A DNA stretch of 64,000 nt from CAVZBW01 sp963773635 (lineage in GTDB: Bacteria > Actinomycetota > Acidimicrobiia > Acidimicrobiales > RAAP-2). The position numbers and the translations under genes were made by a program. A model generated the notes under the pieces. It did no database searches. It saw only the letters and a program-made list of their open reading frames with translations, and had not been told where the DNA came from. Location: positions 1,178,001-1,242,000 of the forward strand of contig CAVZBW010000005.1 in NCBI GenBank assembly GCA_963773635.1. The letters run 5' to 3'. Of this stretch, positions 1 to 9,195 are shown one piece after another (position 1 is the stretch's first letter; each line of letters opens with the position of its first letter).

Positions 1-132
1 CTCGAAGACCTCGAAGTCGAGGGTCCTGCGGTGGACCGGCACCGTGCCCTCGGAAACGGCATCCCCCCTGGTCTCCGGGTCGACGGCGGGCGAGGCGATG
101 CGGGCGCCATGAGGGTCATCGTGGGAGGACAT
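1..132 (-). CDS. N-terminus of an unidentified protein, cut by the window edge
   Basis: An open frame runs from an ATG at 132 leftwards off the window, giving 44 residues that begin MSSHDDPHGARIASPA. This part is hydrophilic and probably disordered, and it ends DFEVFE at the edge. It lies 46 bases downstream of the histidine phosphatase gene on the same strand, so it may be the next gene of that operon. No domain can be recognised in so short a piece. Confidence is limited to this being a plausible start. Confidence 0.4.
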   Translation of the reverse strand, partial: MSSHDDPHGARIASPAVDPETRGDAVSEGTVPVHRRTLDFEVFE

Positions 133-178
133 GGAGGCATCTTGTTCGCCGGGGGTAGCGCTCCGCACATCGAGAAGA

Positions 179-778
179 CTAGGGACACCCCGGATCCGGG
201 GACGCGTTGTAGGTGTGGAGTATGGGATGGCGCCCCGTCCAGCCGATCCGGGTGATCGACCCCGTCGAGAGCTGCAGGCGCCACACGAGGTCGTCGGGCT
301 GGCCGAGCGCCCACGCCACGGCCGCCTTGATCGGCGAGACGTGGCTGATCACGACCACGTCGCCGTCGGGACGGCGGGCACCCTCGCCGTCGCGCGCAAA
401 GAGCTCCTCGCAGGCGTCGCGCACCCGCCTGCCGACCTCGACGAGAGACTCTCCACCTGGCGGTCGGTAGGAGGGGTCCGCCCGCCACTGTCGCCAGAGG
501 TCCCCCGGGACCTCTGCCAGCGGACGATGATCGAGCTCCCCGTAGTCGATCTCGATCCACCGGTCGTCGGTCTCGACCCGTGGTCCGAGGCCGAGCCCCT
601 CACCGGTCTCGACGGCGCGCTGCAGGGGGCTCGAGACGACCCTGACGGCCGGAGCCAGGGCCCGCGACAGATCCTCGATCTGCCGGCGTCCCCGCGGCGT
701 GAGCGGCACATCGGCCCGTCCGACCAGGCGGGCCTGGGCGTTGCCGGAGGACTCGGCGTGTCGGACGAGGACCAGCAC
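179..778 (-). CDS. Histidine phosphatase family protein (phosphoglycerate mutase-like)
   Basis: This is a 199-residue single-domain member of the histidine phosphatase superfamily, which removes phosphate through a phospho-histidine intermediate. The catalytic RHAE motif is at residues 6-9, with His7 the likely nucleophile. An acidic YGELDHRPL stretch near 79-87 and a second histidine in VISHVSP (His146) complete the family pattern. The start is GTG at 778, six bases after the stop of the zinc-ribbon gene, so the two are probably co-transcribed. In many actinobacteria a zinc-ribbon gene is followed by a fused RNase H/acid phosphatase. Here the phosphatase stands alone without RNase H. The substrate cannot be told from sequence. 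Confidence 0.85.
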   Translation of the reverse strand: MLVLVRHAESSGNAQARLVGRADVPLTPRGRRQIEDLSRALAPAVRVVSSPLQRAVETGEGLGLGPRVETDDRWIEIDYGELDHRPLAEVPGDLWRQWRADPSYRPPGGESLVEVGRRVRDACEELFARDGEGARRPDGDVVVISHVSPIKAAVAWALGQPDDLVWRLQLSTGSITRIGWTGRHPILHTYNASPDPGCP

Positions 779-784
779 CCTGGA

Positions 785-1590
785 TCAGGAGGAGCGGACC
801 AAGATGCGACCACACTGCTCACAGGTGACCACCTCGTCGGCGGGCAGACGGCGGATGCGTTCGACCTCCATCGAGGGCAGCGTCAGATGGCACCCGCCGC
901 AGCGATCACCCACCAAGGGCGCCGCGCCCGTGCCACCGAGCCGCTGCCGTAGCTGCTCGTACCGCTCGGCCAAGGGCGCGGGCAGCAGTGCCGCCGCCGA
1001 CCGTCGTCGAGCCACCAGGGAGTCGAGCTCCTCGTCGAGGTCCGCCTCGGCGGCACGCAACGCCTCGCCGAGCTCCTCGCTCCGCTCCGCGATCGCCCCG
1101 AGACGCCCGCGGAGCGGTCGCAGCTCGCCTTCGAGGGGCTCCTCGGCCTCCATGATCTCGAGCTCTTCGTCCTCCAGCTCCCGGCCGAGCTGCCGGAGAT
1201 GGGCGACCTCGCCGTCCATGGCCTCGAGCTCGCGCCGGGCAGCCCGCGAGCTGCGTACATGCGCTGCTCCACCGCCCGACGACGGTCGTCGGCTGCCTGG
1301 ACCCTCTCCTCGAGCGACCTTCGCCGACCGAGCAGCTCGTCGAGCTGCGCCGCCAGGTCGTCCCCCTCGGCTCGGAGCCGGTTGCGCTCGGTGTCGAGCG
1401 CCGCAAGCTCGGCCCGTTGCTGCAGGGTCTCCCGGCGATGGCGGACCTGGCTCATTTCCGTATCGAGGCCCTGTACGGCGAGCAGTACCGCGAAGACGTC
1501 CCGCCCCTCCTCACCGGGGCCCGGCTCGCCTGGGGACACCGTTTGGCCCGCCCGTTCGGTCGGATCCGCCTGGTCCATTGGGTCCGTCAT
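785..1590 (-). CDS. Coiled-coil zinc-ribbon protein, frameshifted
   Basis: Together the two frames give the usual long N-terminal coiled coil (Leu/Glu/Arg-rich, including RNRLRAEGDDLAAQLDEL) followed by a C4 zinc ribbon (CGGC, then CEQC, 24 residues apart) at the extreme C-terminus. The family (DUF164/CdsZ type) is conserved in actinobacteria. The frame breaks near 1232: the N-terminal frame runs on as nonsense while the family sequence RELEAMDGEV resumes one frame over, so a single-base indel joins them. The start ATG at 1590 overlaps the NUDIX stop as ATGA. The break is probably an assembly error because both halves are well conserved. The molecular role is unsettled; an RNA- or protein-tethering function has been proposed for relatives. 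Confidence 0.75.
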
Positions 1591-2189
1591 CGGCCGTCCG
1601 GCCGGTGCTCGACCCTCCACGCTCGGGCACTCGAGAGCGCCACGCGGAGCGCGTCGTCGGCGACCGCCTCGGCGGCCTCCCACTCGAACCAGCGGACCAG
1701 AGGGCTCTCGCCCGGCGGCGGCGACGGATCCTCCGTCCCGGCCAAGAGGAGATAGCGCAGGTCGAGGTGGGTGTGACCAGCGGCCGAGGGATGGACGTCG
1801 ACGTGGATCAGGACCGGCCCCGATGCCGGGTGGCTCAGATCGAGTCCGGTCTCCTCCTCCGACTCGCGCAGGGCGGCATCGCTCGGTGCCTCCCCGCGCT
1901 CGATGTGCCCGCCGGGCTGCAGCCAGCGGTGGAGCCGCCGATGGTGGTGCAGCACCGTGCCCCGCACGCCCGTGACGATCCCCGAACCGGTCAGGTGGAC
2001 GGCGTCTGCCTCCCGGTCCCAGGGGCGATCGAGGCGGTGCAGCTCGTCCAGGATCCGTTGCTGCGAACGCCGCTCGGCGGAACCCCGCGGGTTGTGGGAC
2101 ACAAGGAGCTGTCGGAGCACGTCGGGCGACGAGGGTTCGGATCCGGCCCCGACCGTGCGCATCGACCGATCGGGCGCCCCTACCTCCAT
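1587..2189 (-). CDS. NUDIX hydrolase
   Basis: This 200-residue protein has a complete Nudix box: GGHIERGE at 93-100 leads to RESEEETG at 108-115, matching Gx5Ex7REUxEExGU. Such enzymes cleave nucleoside diphosphates linked to another moiety, with Mg2+ bound by the box glutamates. The segment before the box (HHHRRLHRWLQPGG) is typical of small NUDIX proteins of the NTP-pyrophosphatase type. It is the first gene of a three-gene minus-strand unit with the zinc-ribbon and histidine phosphatase genes and overlaps the second by 4 bp. The start could also be the internal ATG at 2162. The substrate is unknown. Confidence 0.85.
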   Translation of the reverse strand: MEVGAPDRSMRTVGAGSEPSSPDVLRQLLVSHNPRGSAERRSQQRILDELHRLDRPWDREADAVHLTGSGIVTGVRGTVLHHHRRLHRWLQPGGHIERGEAPSDAALRESEEETGLDLSHPASGPVLIHVDVHPSAAGHTHLDLRYLLLAGTEDPSPPPGESPLVRWFEWEAAEAVADDALRVALSSARAWRVEHRPDGR

Positions 2190-2329
2190 GCGGGCATCCT
2201 ACGGCCCATTTGGAAGCGCTTTACGCGCTCGAGGCGCCGGTGACAGCTCACTCACCGGTGCCGTCCGTACACTCCCCACCGACGAGCGGATGGAGGGCTG
2301 GCCAATGTTCTGCACCTATCCGGCACGAG

Positions 2330-2670
2330 AGTTGCGGCGGCGCCGGCACCACCGATGCCCTGGAGGCCGACGGCCTCTCCGCACGGGCGACGCACCTTCC
2401 GACCGAGCTCTCCGGTGGTCAGCAACAACGCGTGGCGATCGCCCGGGCTTGGTCAAAGAGCCCGAGGCCCCCGCCGACGAGCCGACGGGTAATCTCGACG
2501 AAGAGTCCAGATCGGAGATCACCGGCCTCATGATGACCTTGTGGCAGGAGCGAGGGCTCACCCTCCTCATCGTCACCCACGACGGCACCGTGGCCAGTCG
2601 GGCCACGCGCGTCCTGCACGTCCGCGACTGCCGACCATCGGTGCAGGGGAGTTCGCTTGTCGAGCGGTGA
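2330..2670 (+). pseudogene. Remnant of a LolD/MacB-type ABC transporter ATPase
   Basis: Two overlapping frames hold the C-terminal half of an ABC ATPase. The signature LSGGQQQRVAIARAW lies near 2408-2452 in one frame. The Walker B and D-loop ADEPTGNLDEES and the H-loop LLIVTHD lie in another frame near 2470-2580, so the frame is lost around 2455. The Walker A region, Q-loop and N-terminal half are absent; upstream sequence has no nucleotide-binding motif. There is no partner permease nearby. Because half the gene is missing as well as the frame, I read it as a true relic rather than only a sequencing error. It lies just upstream of, and slightly overlaps, the next gene. Confidence 0.75.
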
Positions 2671-3547
2671 GCGACTGGCGACGGCCCATCAGGGCGGGTT
2701 CGACGCTGCTCCGCCGCCCGCCAGCCCGCTGCGCCTTGCCAGCTTCAATGTCCATGCCGGGATCGACGGCTGGGGACGTCCTTTCGACACGGTGCAGGCC
2801 TGCCGCTCACTCGAGGCGGACGTCCTGGTCATGCAGGAGAACTGGACCGTGGACGCGGGACCGGGGGTCGCCGAGGTCGTCGGGGAGGCCCTCGGGTACC
2901 GGGTGATCCAGCAGCCAATGGCCCGCGGCCGTCGTGCTCTCCCGGTCTCGGGAGGGAAAGGCTGGGGACCGACCGTGCGGACTCGGGGCGACCGCGCAAC
3001 GTTCTTCTTGGACAGCGAGCGACCGCTGCCCCCCGAGAGCGCCGTCTCCCCTCGCTACCGAGAGGGGAGACCCGGCACGATCGGCGTCGCCGTCCTGAGC
3101 CGGCTCCCCGTCGTCGACGTGCTGCCGATCGATCTCGGGCGACTCCCCCGCGACGGGGCCCACCGGTGGGCCCTCGCCGTGAGGGTGGACTGGGGCGGAC
3201 ACCCGATGACCGTGGTCGGCACGCATATGTCGCACATCTGGGCGGGTTCGCCTCGCCAGTTGCGCCGCCTCCGCCTGGCGCTCGAGCCCCTGCGAAAGGC
3301 TGGACCCATCGCCCTCGCCGCAGACATGAACATGTGGGGTCCGCCGCTGGTGGCGCTTCTCTCGGGGTGGCGGCGGGCCGTCAAGGGACCGAGTTGGCCC
3401 GCGTGGCGACCCCATAGCCAGTTGGATCACATCCTTGTCTCCGGGGCGGTCGAGGTGTCGAGGTCGGGCGTCGCACCCGCCGCCGGCTCGGATCACCGGC
3501 CCGTCTGGGTCGAGCTCCGCCCGCCGGGGTATCCCCCGGTCCGATAA
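2657..3547 (+). CDS. Endonuclease/exonuclease/phosphatase-fold protein
   Basis: This 296-residue protein carries the EEP-superfamily landmarks in order: SFNVHAG (residues 29-35, metal-binding Asn31), LVMQEN (Glu61), GTHMSH (His in the middle), AADMN (Asp/Asn pair), QLDHILV and SDHRPVWV near the C-terminus. The superfamily covers Mg-dependent nucleases, sphingomyelinases and inositol-phosphate phosphatases, so the substrate is open. No signal peptide is visible. The start is TTG at 2657. It may be transcribed alone, with no coding partner on the plus strand for 3 kb. Confidence 0.8.
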   Translation: MSSGERLATAHQGGFDAAPPPASPLRLASFNVHAGIDGWGRPFDTVQACRSLEADVLVMQENWTVDAGPGVAEVVGEALGYRVIQQPMARGRRALPVSGGKGWGPTVRTRGDRATFFLDSERPLPPESAVSPRYREGRPGTIGVAVLSRLPVVDVLPIDLGRLPRDGAHRWALAVRVDWGGHPMTVVGTHMSHIWAGSPRQLRRLRLALEPLRKAGPIALAADMNMWGPPLVALLSGWRRAVKGPSWPAWRPHSQLDHILVSGAVEVSRSGVAPAAGSDHRPVWVELRPPGYPPVR

Positions 3548-3568
3548 CTGCCATACCTTCTTCCCAGG

Positions 3569-4246
3569 TCAGCAATTCGACGGCGGTGCCGGCGCTTTCC
3601 ATGCCGTCAAGACCTGGGACGGGAAGAATGCGACTTCATCGCAGATACCGGGGATCTCCGTGCCCACCGCCACGCTCCAGGCACCGCTGGCGGGCTGCGT
3701 GAACATTCCCAGCGTCCCGAGGTGCTGAAACACGGGAAGCGTCGGATCCGTCGGGACGAAGGCGAGCAACGCCCAATAGGTAGACGTCGAGGGGTCGTAG
3801 GCATACTCGGTGATCTCGGGGCGTACCCCCGAGACGTCACTGGGCTGGAGTCCTTGATGGGCCAGATAGACGGCCGTCAGGGTGGCCTGTACGTCCGGTG
3901 TCATGGTCAGGACCTGGACAGCATCCAGTGGTGTTGCGGACGTGGTGGTCGTCGAGGGGTTGTCCGTCGTTGTCGTAGAGGGGTTCTTTGTCGATGTCGT
4001 CGTCGTGGCCTGCACGACGGTCGAACCTTGATGAGACGGGTTTGCCGGCTGCTTGGCCGAACTCGACTTCTTGGTCGTCGGCGGGCTCGTCGTGCCCTGT
4101 GTGCCGCATGCCGAGACGGCAATTCCAGCTGCCATGACCAAGCAAACAGGGAGGACCCGGCGAGCCTGGGGCTTCCTCGTCGTGTGGTGCCAGTTCCCTA
4201 CGGGGACACCGACCCGAAGACACCGCTCACCGCGTACACGCTTCAA
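3569..4246 (-). CDS. Secreted lipoprotein of unknown function with Thr-rich linker
   Basis: A TTG start at 4246 is chosen because AGAGGG lies 7 bases upstream. The frame is open further upstream but with no RBS and an implausibly long basic leader. The product (225 residues) has a basic n-region, a hydrophobic core and a lipobox ending VSAC, so it should be lipid-anchored outside the membrane. A Ser/Thr-rich spacer with several TTTT runs follows, then a globular domain of about 120 residues. That domain (ending APPSNC, with a possible disulphide between Cys in GICDE and the C-terminal Cys) matches no family I recognise. Convergent with the EEP gene, 21 bases apart. Confidence 0.65.
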   Translation of the reverse strand: MKRVRGERCLRVGVPVGNWHHTTRKPQARRVLPVCLVMAAGIAVSACGTQGTTSPPTTKKSSSAKQPANPSHQGSTVVQATTTTSTKNPSTTTTDNPSTTTTSATPLDAVQVLTMTPDVQATLTAVYLAHQGLQPSDVSGVRPEITEYAYDPSTSTYWALLAFVPTDPTLPVFQHLGTLGMFTQPASGAWSVAVGTEIPGICDEVAFFPSQVLTAWKAPAPPSNC

Positions 4247-4460
4247 ACTGATCCCTCTTCTCCTGGAGACGATCGGGTCACCTCCCGAGCGCTCCCTCAT
4301 CCTGAAAGGGCAGGGCTCTCGTGGTGAAGGGACAAACGTCCCGTCCGGTGCTCGCTTTCTGGCCGGCATGCTGCACTTTCCGTTTGGCCTCAGCCGGGGG
4401 GAGCCGGGACGGGCCCGAGGAGGACGTGAGATGAGCCCCAACGATCGGGCGTTTGCCCGA

Positions 4461-5726
4461 TCACTCCGGCCAGAGCTGCTCGGGCTCATGGCCCATCGTC
4501 TCGGGAACCAGCCAGAGCACGGCGACGACGGGTGCGGCAGGAAGGAAGGCCGCCAGCGACCCCAACGCGAAGCGGTTCCCCACGTCGGCGACCGAGCCGA
4601 AGATGACCAGGCCGGCCACCCCGCCCAGGACCCCGACGGCGATCTCCCACCCCGTCACCGACGCGCGAACCGAGGTCGGGAAGAGCTCGTTCATGAGGGA
4701 ACCGCCGGCCGGAGCGAACGTGGCCGCGCTCAGGACCCCGAGCACGTAGCCGATCACGAGCGCGGTCTTGGGCCCCGAGTAGGCGAGGATGCCAAAGCCG
4801 ACGAGGCACACCATGGTGAGTGCCGTTGTGCCCCGCCGACCGATGTGGTCGGCGAGCCATCGGCCCGCCAAGAGGCCTCCGAGCCCGGCGATGCCGGCCA
4901 TCACGACCATGGCCGAGACCACCCCTCCAGAAAGCTTCTCCACGTTTTGGGCGTAGAGGAAGACGAAGCTGTTGGCCGGACCGGTCACCATGTTGAGCGC
5001 GAACGCGAGGACACAGACCACGACCAGCCGCTTGCGGTGGGAGTGAGAGACCGGTCCGAGCACCGGCGCCTCGTGGACGGGGCCCCGGGCCGCCACGTCG
5101 AAGCGTGCGGGCTCGTGCACCCTCCGGGCGATCCACGGGAGCGCGAGGAGCGGGATCAACGAAATGGCGAAGACGCCGCGAAAGCCGAGCACCCCGCCGG
5201 CCAGCGCGTGGAGGATGGTCAGGGCGCCGGCTCCCACGGCGTAAGCCGCGGCGATCAGGGCGACGGCCTTGGCCCGTTCGGTGGCGGGGGTGTGCTCGGC
5301 GGCCATGACCTGCGCCACCCCGTTGGTCGTGCTGAGCAGCGGCCGGCCGCAGGCGAAGATCGCCACGAACGACCAGTAGGTCGGACTGACCGACGCCGCG
5401 ACCGTAAAAGCCAGGCCCACGCCGCAGGTCCACAGGATCAACGGCCGCCGTCCCCACCGGTCGGCGAGTCCGGCCAGTGGGAGGCTGCCGAGGGACGCCA
5501 GTCGGATGACCGCCAGACCGATGCCCAGCTCCGTCCCGGACAAGCCGGCCTGATCGGTGATGGTCGCCCCGGCGGTCGCGTGGCCAAAGGCCTTGGCCAC
5601 GCTCCCGAGCGCCGCCACCACGCCGAACTGCCCGATGCCCGCCGCCAGCGCGAGTAGGGCCACGGCGACGACCGGCGGGTCGTGCCACCGATACAGGGTC
5701 AGGGCCTGCCGCCGGGGGAGCGTCAT
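4461..5726 (-). CDS. Major facilitator superfamily transporter
   Basis: A 421-residue polytopic protein with about twelve hydrophobic segments. The MFS loop 2-3 motif appears as GLADRWGRRPL at 86-96, and its echo LADHIGRRGT sits between helices 8 and 9. The start ATG is 33 bases after the SDR stop, suggesting a two-gene operon in which the transporter moves a substrate or product of the dehydrogenase. The C-terminal sequence ETMGHEPEQLWPE is a normal cytoplasmic tail. The closest general type is the sugar/aromatic acid-like MFS group, but the cargo cannot be assigned. Confidence 0.85.
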   Translation of the reverse strand: MTLPRRQALTLYRWHDPPVVAVALLALAAGIGQFGVVAALGSVAKAFGHATAGATITDQAGLSGTELGIGLAVIRLASLGSLPLAGLADRWGRRPLILWTCGVGLAFTVAASVSPTYWSFVAIFACGRPLLSTTNGVAQVMAAEHTPATERAKAVALIAAAYAVGAGALTILHALAGGVLGFRGVFAISLIPLLALPWIARRVHEPARFDVAARGPVHEAPVLGPVSHSHRKRLVVVCVLAFALNMVTGPANSFVFLYAQNVEKLSGGVVSAMVVMAGIAGLGGLLAGRWLADHIGRRGTTALTMVCLVGFGILAYSGPKTALVIGYVLGVLSAATFAPAGGSLMNELFPTSVRASVTGWEIAVGVLGGVAGLVIFGSVADVGNRFALGSLAAFLPAAPVVAVLWLVPETMGHEPEQLWPE

Positions 5727-5759
5727 GGGCTCCCCGCCTGCCCCGTAACCTCCGCCGAC

Positions 5760-6623
5760 CTACCCTGCGGCCGGGCCGACGTCCGGCTCCGACCGAAATC
5801 CCACGCCCGGCTCGTACCACCAGCCCGACGCCGCCAGGGCACCCCCGTCGGGATGCAGGCTGGTGCCGGTGATGTACGAGGACAGGTCCGAGGCGAGGAA
5901 CAGCGCGCAGTTGCCCACGTCGGCGTAGCTGCCCTCCCTGGCCAGCGGGACGATGGCCCGCCGGCCCGGCGACATCTGCTCCCTGGCATGATCGCCGGGG
6001 CTCTCCCGGACGCCCTCGATGCCCGCCAGACCCTCCGTGATGATGTGGTCGGGCGCGATCGTGTTCACCCGGATGCCCTGCGGGCCGAGCTCGACGGCCA
6101 ACGTCCTGCTCAGGCTCTCGACGGCCGCCTTCATCGAGCAATAAACGGCAAAGTCCGGGGCGGCGCGATGCGCCTCGATCGACGTGAGATTGATGATGCT
6201 GCCTCCCTCCCTGCCGAGCAGCGGCACGGCCAAGCGGATGGAGTGCAGCATCCAGGTGAAGTTGGTCCTGATGAGGGCGTCCCAGCCCCGGGGGCTGGAC
6301 TCGACGAAGGGCTGCCGGAAGGTGCCACCCACCACGTTGACCAGGACGTGCACCCCTCCGGAGTGGCGCTCGGCGACGCCACGCCAAAAGCCCTCGAGCG
6401 CCTCGGGATCGCGGGCATCCAGCACCTCGCCGCGGGCCGACCCGCCACCCGAGCGCACCTCGTCCACCGTGCGCCCCAGTAGCCCCTCCTGACGGTCGCA
6501 CAGCTCGAGCACCATGCCCGCCCGCCCGAGGTCGAGGGCGCAGGCGCGGCCCAGGCCCCCACCGCCACCGATGAGCACGCCGACCTTGCCCCCGAGTCGT
6601 GCCCGATCCTCCAAGAACGCCAT
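5760..6623 (-). CDS. Short-chain dehydrogenase/reductase
   Basis: A classical SDR: glycine-rich cofactor site GGGGGLGRA near residues 18-26, LVNVVGG in place of NNAG, Ser in INLTS, and YCSMK as the catalytic YxxxK. The NTIAP and SYITG segments near the C-terminus also fit. The ATG at 6623 has GGAAGGAGC just upstream and is preferred to an ATG seven codons earlier. It is followed 33 bases later by the MFS transporter, so the pair probably works on one substrate. The C-terminal tail is unusually long (GWWYEPGVGFRSEPDV). Cofactor preference and substrate are not evident. Confidence 0.88.
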   Translation of the reverse strand: MAFLEDRARLGGKVGVLIGGGGGLGRACALDLGRAGMVLELCDRQEGLLGRTVDEVRSGGGSARGEVLDARDPEALEGFWRGVAERHSGGVHVLVNVVGGTFRQPFVESSPRGWDALIRTNFTWMLHSIRLAVPLLGREGGSIINLTSIEAHRAAPDFAVYCSMKAAVESLSRTLAVELGPQGIRVNTIAPDHIITEGLAGIEGVRESPGDHAREQMSPGRRAIVPLAREGSYADVGNCALFLASDLSSYITGTSLHPDGGALAASGWWYEPGVGFRSEPDVGPAAG

Positions 6624-6795
6624 CGGGCTCCTTCCCTCTCGCATCTCGAGTCTCGAGGCCAGCTCACACCCCGAGGTCCGGACCCGATGCTACGAGGGCA
6701 GACAGAAGCCCGGAGGGTCCCTCGGGAGCCCGCGAGCCATTAGGTTGCCTGGAGGACCCCATCCGCACGTGGGGGCGACCCCCAAGGGAGCCCAG

Positions 6796-6984
6796 ATGCC
6801 CGACGATCTCGGACTCGAAGCCGGCGGCGTGGACGGCGGCGGCGGTGCAGCGAAACGTGGTGCCGGCGACTCGGGACCCGATGACGCCCGCCCCGACGAC
6901 GGCATCGTGGACGAGGAGAGCGACGAGTCCTTCCCGGCCAGCGATGCGCCCTCGTGGTGGGCCGGGACAGACGCCGAGGTCTAA
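6796..6984 (+). CDS. Small acidic protein with DESFPASD motif
   Basis: A 62-residue, very acidic protein starting at an ATG with AAGGGAG 5 bases upstream. It is Gly/Asp-rich at the N-terminus and ends with the motif DEESDESFPASDAPSWW. I recall the DESFPASD-PSWW tail from small uncharacterised proteins in many bacteria; that is memory, not a search. The function is unknown. It stands alone between the divergent SDR gene and the glmS cluster. Confidence 0.6.
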   Translation: MPDDLGLEAGGVDGGGGAAKRGAGDSGPDDARPDDGIVDEESDESFPASDAPSWWAGTDAEV

Positions 6985-7053
6985 TTCGGAGTTTTTTGCC
7001 CGATTTCGGGCACATGCCTTGCAGTCGGGCCCCGTATCCTCCAAGATCCACGG

Positions 7054-7350
7054 ATGCCATTCACCCCCGCCGGGAGCATGGGGCTGGAGGCGCTCCACGC
7101 AGCCCTGATCGATCGGCTGCATGCCACCACCTCGCTCACGCGCAGCGAGGTGGTCAGGGTGGTCGGCGACGTGCTGGACTACTTTGCCGAGCAAACCCCC
7201 GACCTCGTCCGCCGCCGCCATCGGGAGCTGAGCGCCCAGCGCCTGACCAACCCGGCCATCTTCGACCGGATCCGAGACGAGCTCCCCCTCCATCGAGTGG
7301 CAGTCCCCCAACTCACGGTGCGACAGCTCCGTCGCGCCGTCTACGGCTAA
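7054..7350 (+). CDS. Small helical protein upstream of glmS, function unknown
   Basis: A 98-residue, predominantly helical protein (ALIDRLHATTSLTRSEVVRVV, charged helices, C-terminal LTVRQLRRAVYG). It lies nine bases before glmS on the same strand, so the two are almost certainly co-transcribed. An internal ATG at 7078 preceded by GGGAG is an equally possible start. No domain is recognised. The position suggests a role tied to amino-sugar or cell-wall supply, but that is only context. Confidence 0.6.
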   Translation: MPFTPAGSMGLEALHAALIDRLHATTSLTRSEVVRVVGDVLDYFAEQTPDLVRRRHRELSAQRLTNPAIFDRIRDELPLHRVAVPQLTVRQLRRAVYG

Positions 7351-7359
7351 GGAGCACCT

Positions 7360-9177
7360 ATGTGCGGCATCGTCGGATACGTCGGCCCGGCCGACTCCGT
7401 CCCGATCCTCTTCGAGGGGCTTCACCGCCTCGAGTACCGGGGCTACGACTCCGCCGGCGTCGGGGTCGTATCCAACGGGACCATCAAGGTCCACAAGGAC
7501 AAGGGCACCGTGCAGGCGGTCGAGAGCGGCCTCCCCAAGCGGTTGCACGGGAGCCCCGGCATCGGGCACACCCGCTGGGCCACCCACGGCGAGCCGAGCC
7601 AGGCCAACGCCCACCCCCACGTCGACTCGAGCGGACGGGTGGCCGTGGTCCACAACGGCATCATCGAGAACGCCGGTGAGCTCCGAGCCAAGCTCGAGGC
7701 CGATGGGGTCGAGTTCACCTCCCAGACCGACTCGGAGGTGCTGGCTCACCTGATCGCGGCGACGGAGGCGGAGACGCTCGAGGAGTCCGTGCGCCGGGCC
7801 CTCCTCGCCGTCGAGGGCACCTACGGGCTCGCCGTCGTCGACGCCCGGCACCCCGACGCCCTGGTGGTGGCCCGCAATGGGAGCCCGCTGGTCATCGGCA
7901 TCGGCGACCGGGAGATGTTCGCCGCCTCCGACGTCGCGGCCCTGGTGCGCCACACCACGCAGATCGTCCATCTCGACGATCGCGAGCTCGCCACGCTGCA
8001 CGCGGGCGGCTACCAGACGTCCACCCTGGAGGCGACCGCCACGGTCAAGTCCCCGACCGAGGCCGACATCGACGACCGCGACTACGACAAGGCGGGCTAC
8101 GAGCACTTCATGGCCAAGGAGATCCACGAGCAACCCGTGGCCGTCGAACGGGCCATCACGGGACGGATCGAGCGCCGCTTCGCCACCTCCCACCTCGGCG
8201 GCCTCAACCTCACCGTCCGGGAGGCCCGGGAGGTCGAGCGGGTCAAGATCCTCGGCTGCGGGTCCGCCTACTACGCCGGCATGCTGGGCGCGCAGCTCAT
8301 CGAGGAGCTGGCCCGGGTGCCGGCCGACGCCGAACCGGCCTCCGAGTTTCGCTACCGCAACCCGGTCATCGACCCGAGGACCCTGTACGTGGCGGTCAGC
8401 CAGTCGGGCGAGACCTTCGACACCCTCCGAGCCGTCCAGGAGGTGCATCGCAAAGGGGGCTACGTGCTCGGCGTCGTCAACGTGGTGGGCAGCACGATCG
8501 CCCGAGAGTGCGACGGCGGGATCTACCTGCACGCGGGACCCGAGGTCTCGGTCACCTCGACCAAGACCTTCACGTCCACCGCGGTGGCGTTCGCCCTCCT
8601 CGCGGTGCACCTGGGTCGGATCCGCGACCTCTCGGCGGCCGAGGGACGCCGGATCGTCGAGGGCGTGGAGCAGCTCCCGAGCAAGATCCAAGACATCCTG
8701 GACCAGGAGGGCCAGATCGCCGAGGTGGCGACGCGCCTGTCCAAGTACCCGAGCGTCTTGTACATCGGCCGGGTGCGCGGGTACCCGGTGGCCCGCGAGG
8801 GCGCCCAAAAGCTCAAGGAGGTCTCCTACTGCCACGCCGAGGCCTACCCCACCTCGGAGCTCAAACACGGCCCGCTCGCCCTCGTCGGGCCCAGCCTCCC
8901 GACGGTGGCGGTCGTCCCCGGCGACGAGCTGTTCGACAAGAACCTGAGCGCGCTCTCGGAGATCCGGGCCCGCCGGGGCCCCGTCGTGGCGGTGAGCCAG
9001 CGCCCCCTCGACAAGGACCTGGCCGACGACGTCATCGTGGTTCCCCCGAGCGAGGTCGAGCTCAGCCCGATCCTCCTCGGCATTCCCCTGCAGATCATCG
9101 CCTATCACGCGGCGAAGGCCCTCGGACACGACGTCGACAAGCCCCGCAACCTGGCCAAGAGCGTCACGGTCGAATGA
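7360..9177 (+). CDS. glmS: Glutamine--fructose-6-phosphate aminotransferase
   Basis: This enzyme makes glucosamine-6-phosphate from fructose-6-phosphate and glutamine, the first step towards UDP-GlcNAc for peptidoglycan. The 605-residue length is normal. The N-terminal amidotransferase domain begins MCGIVGYVG with nucleophile Cys2 and has EYRGYDSAG, GHTRWATHG and HNGIIEN. Two SIS sugar-isomerase domains follow (GCGSAYYAG; VSQSGET; SVTSTKTF; SELKHGPLAL), and the C-terminus KPRNLAKSVTVE carries the conserved lysine. No glmS ribozyme fold was seen upstream, where only nine bases separate it from the preceding gene. Confidence 0.97.
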   Translation: MCGIVGYVGPADSVPILFEGLHRLEYRGYDSAGVGVVSNGTIKVHKDKGTVQAVESGLPKRLHGSPGIGHTRWATHGEPSQANAHPHVDSSGRVAVVHNGIIENAGELRAKLEADGVEFTSQTDSEVLAHLIAATEAETLEESVRRALLAVEGTYGLAVVDARHPDALVVARNGSPLVIGIGDREMFAASDVAALVRHTTQIVHLDDRELATLHAGGYQTSTLEATATVKSPTEADIDDRDYDKAGYEHFMAKEIHEQPVAVERAITGRIERRFATSHLGGLNLTVREAREVERVKILGCGSAYYAGMLGAQLIEELARVPADAEPASEFRYRNPVIDPRTLYVAVSQSGETFDTLRAVQEVHRKGGYVLGVVNVVGSTIARECDGGIYLHAGPEVSVTSTKTFTSTAVAFALLAVHLGRIRDLSAAEGRRIVEGVEQLPSKIQDILDQEGQIAEVATRLSKYPSVLYIGRVRGYPVAREGAQKLKEVSYCHAEAYPTSELKHGPLALVGPSLPTVAVVPGDELFDKNLSALSEIRARRGPVVAVSQRPLDKDLADDVIVVPPSEVELSPILLGIPLQIIAYHAAKALGHDVDKPRNLAKSVTVE

Positions 9178-9195
9178 AGGCGCGACAATAGAGGC

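Noticed and set aside
3569..4489. Start of the lipoprotein at 4489
   Set aside because: The first ~80 codons are Arg/Pro-rich with no RBS and no conserved look; TTG at 4246 with AGAGGG fits the signal peptide much better.
6997..7012. Palindrome TGCCCGATTTCGGGCA preceded by six T
   Set aside because: The T-run lies on the wrong side for a plus-strand terminator, and on the minus strand the hairpin is followed by A, so it is not a terminator. Possible operator, but no evidence.
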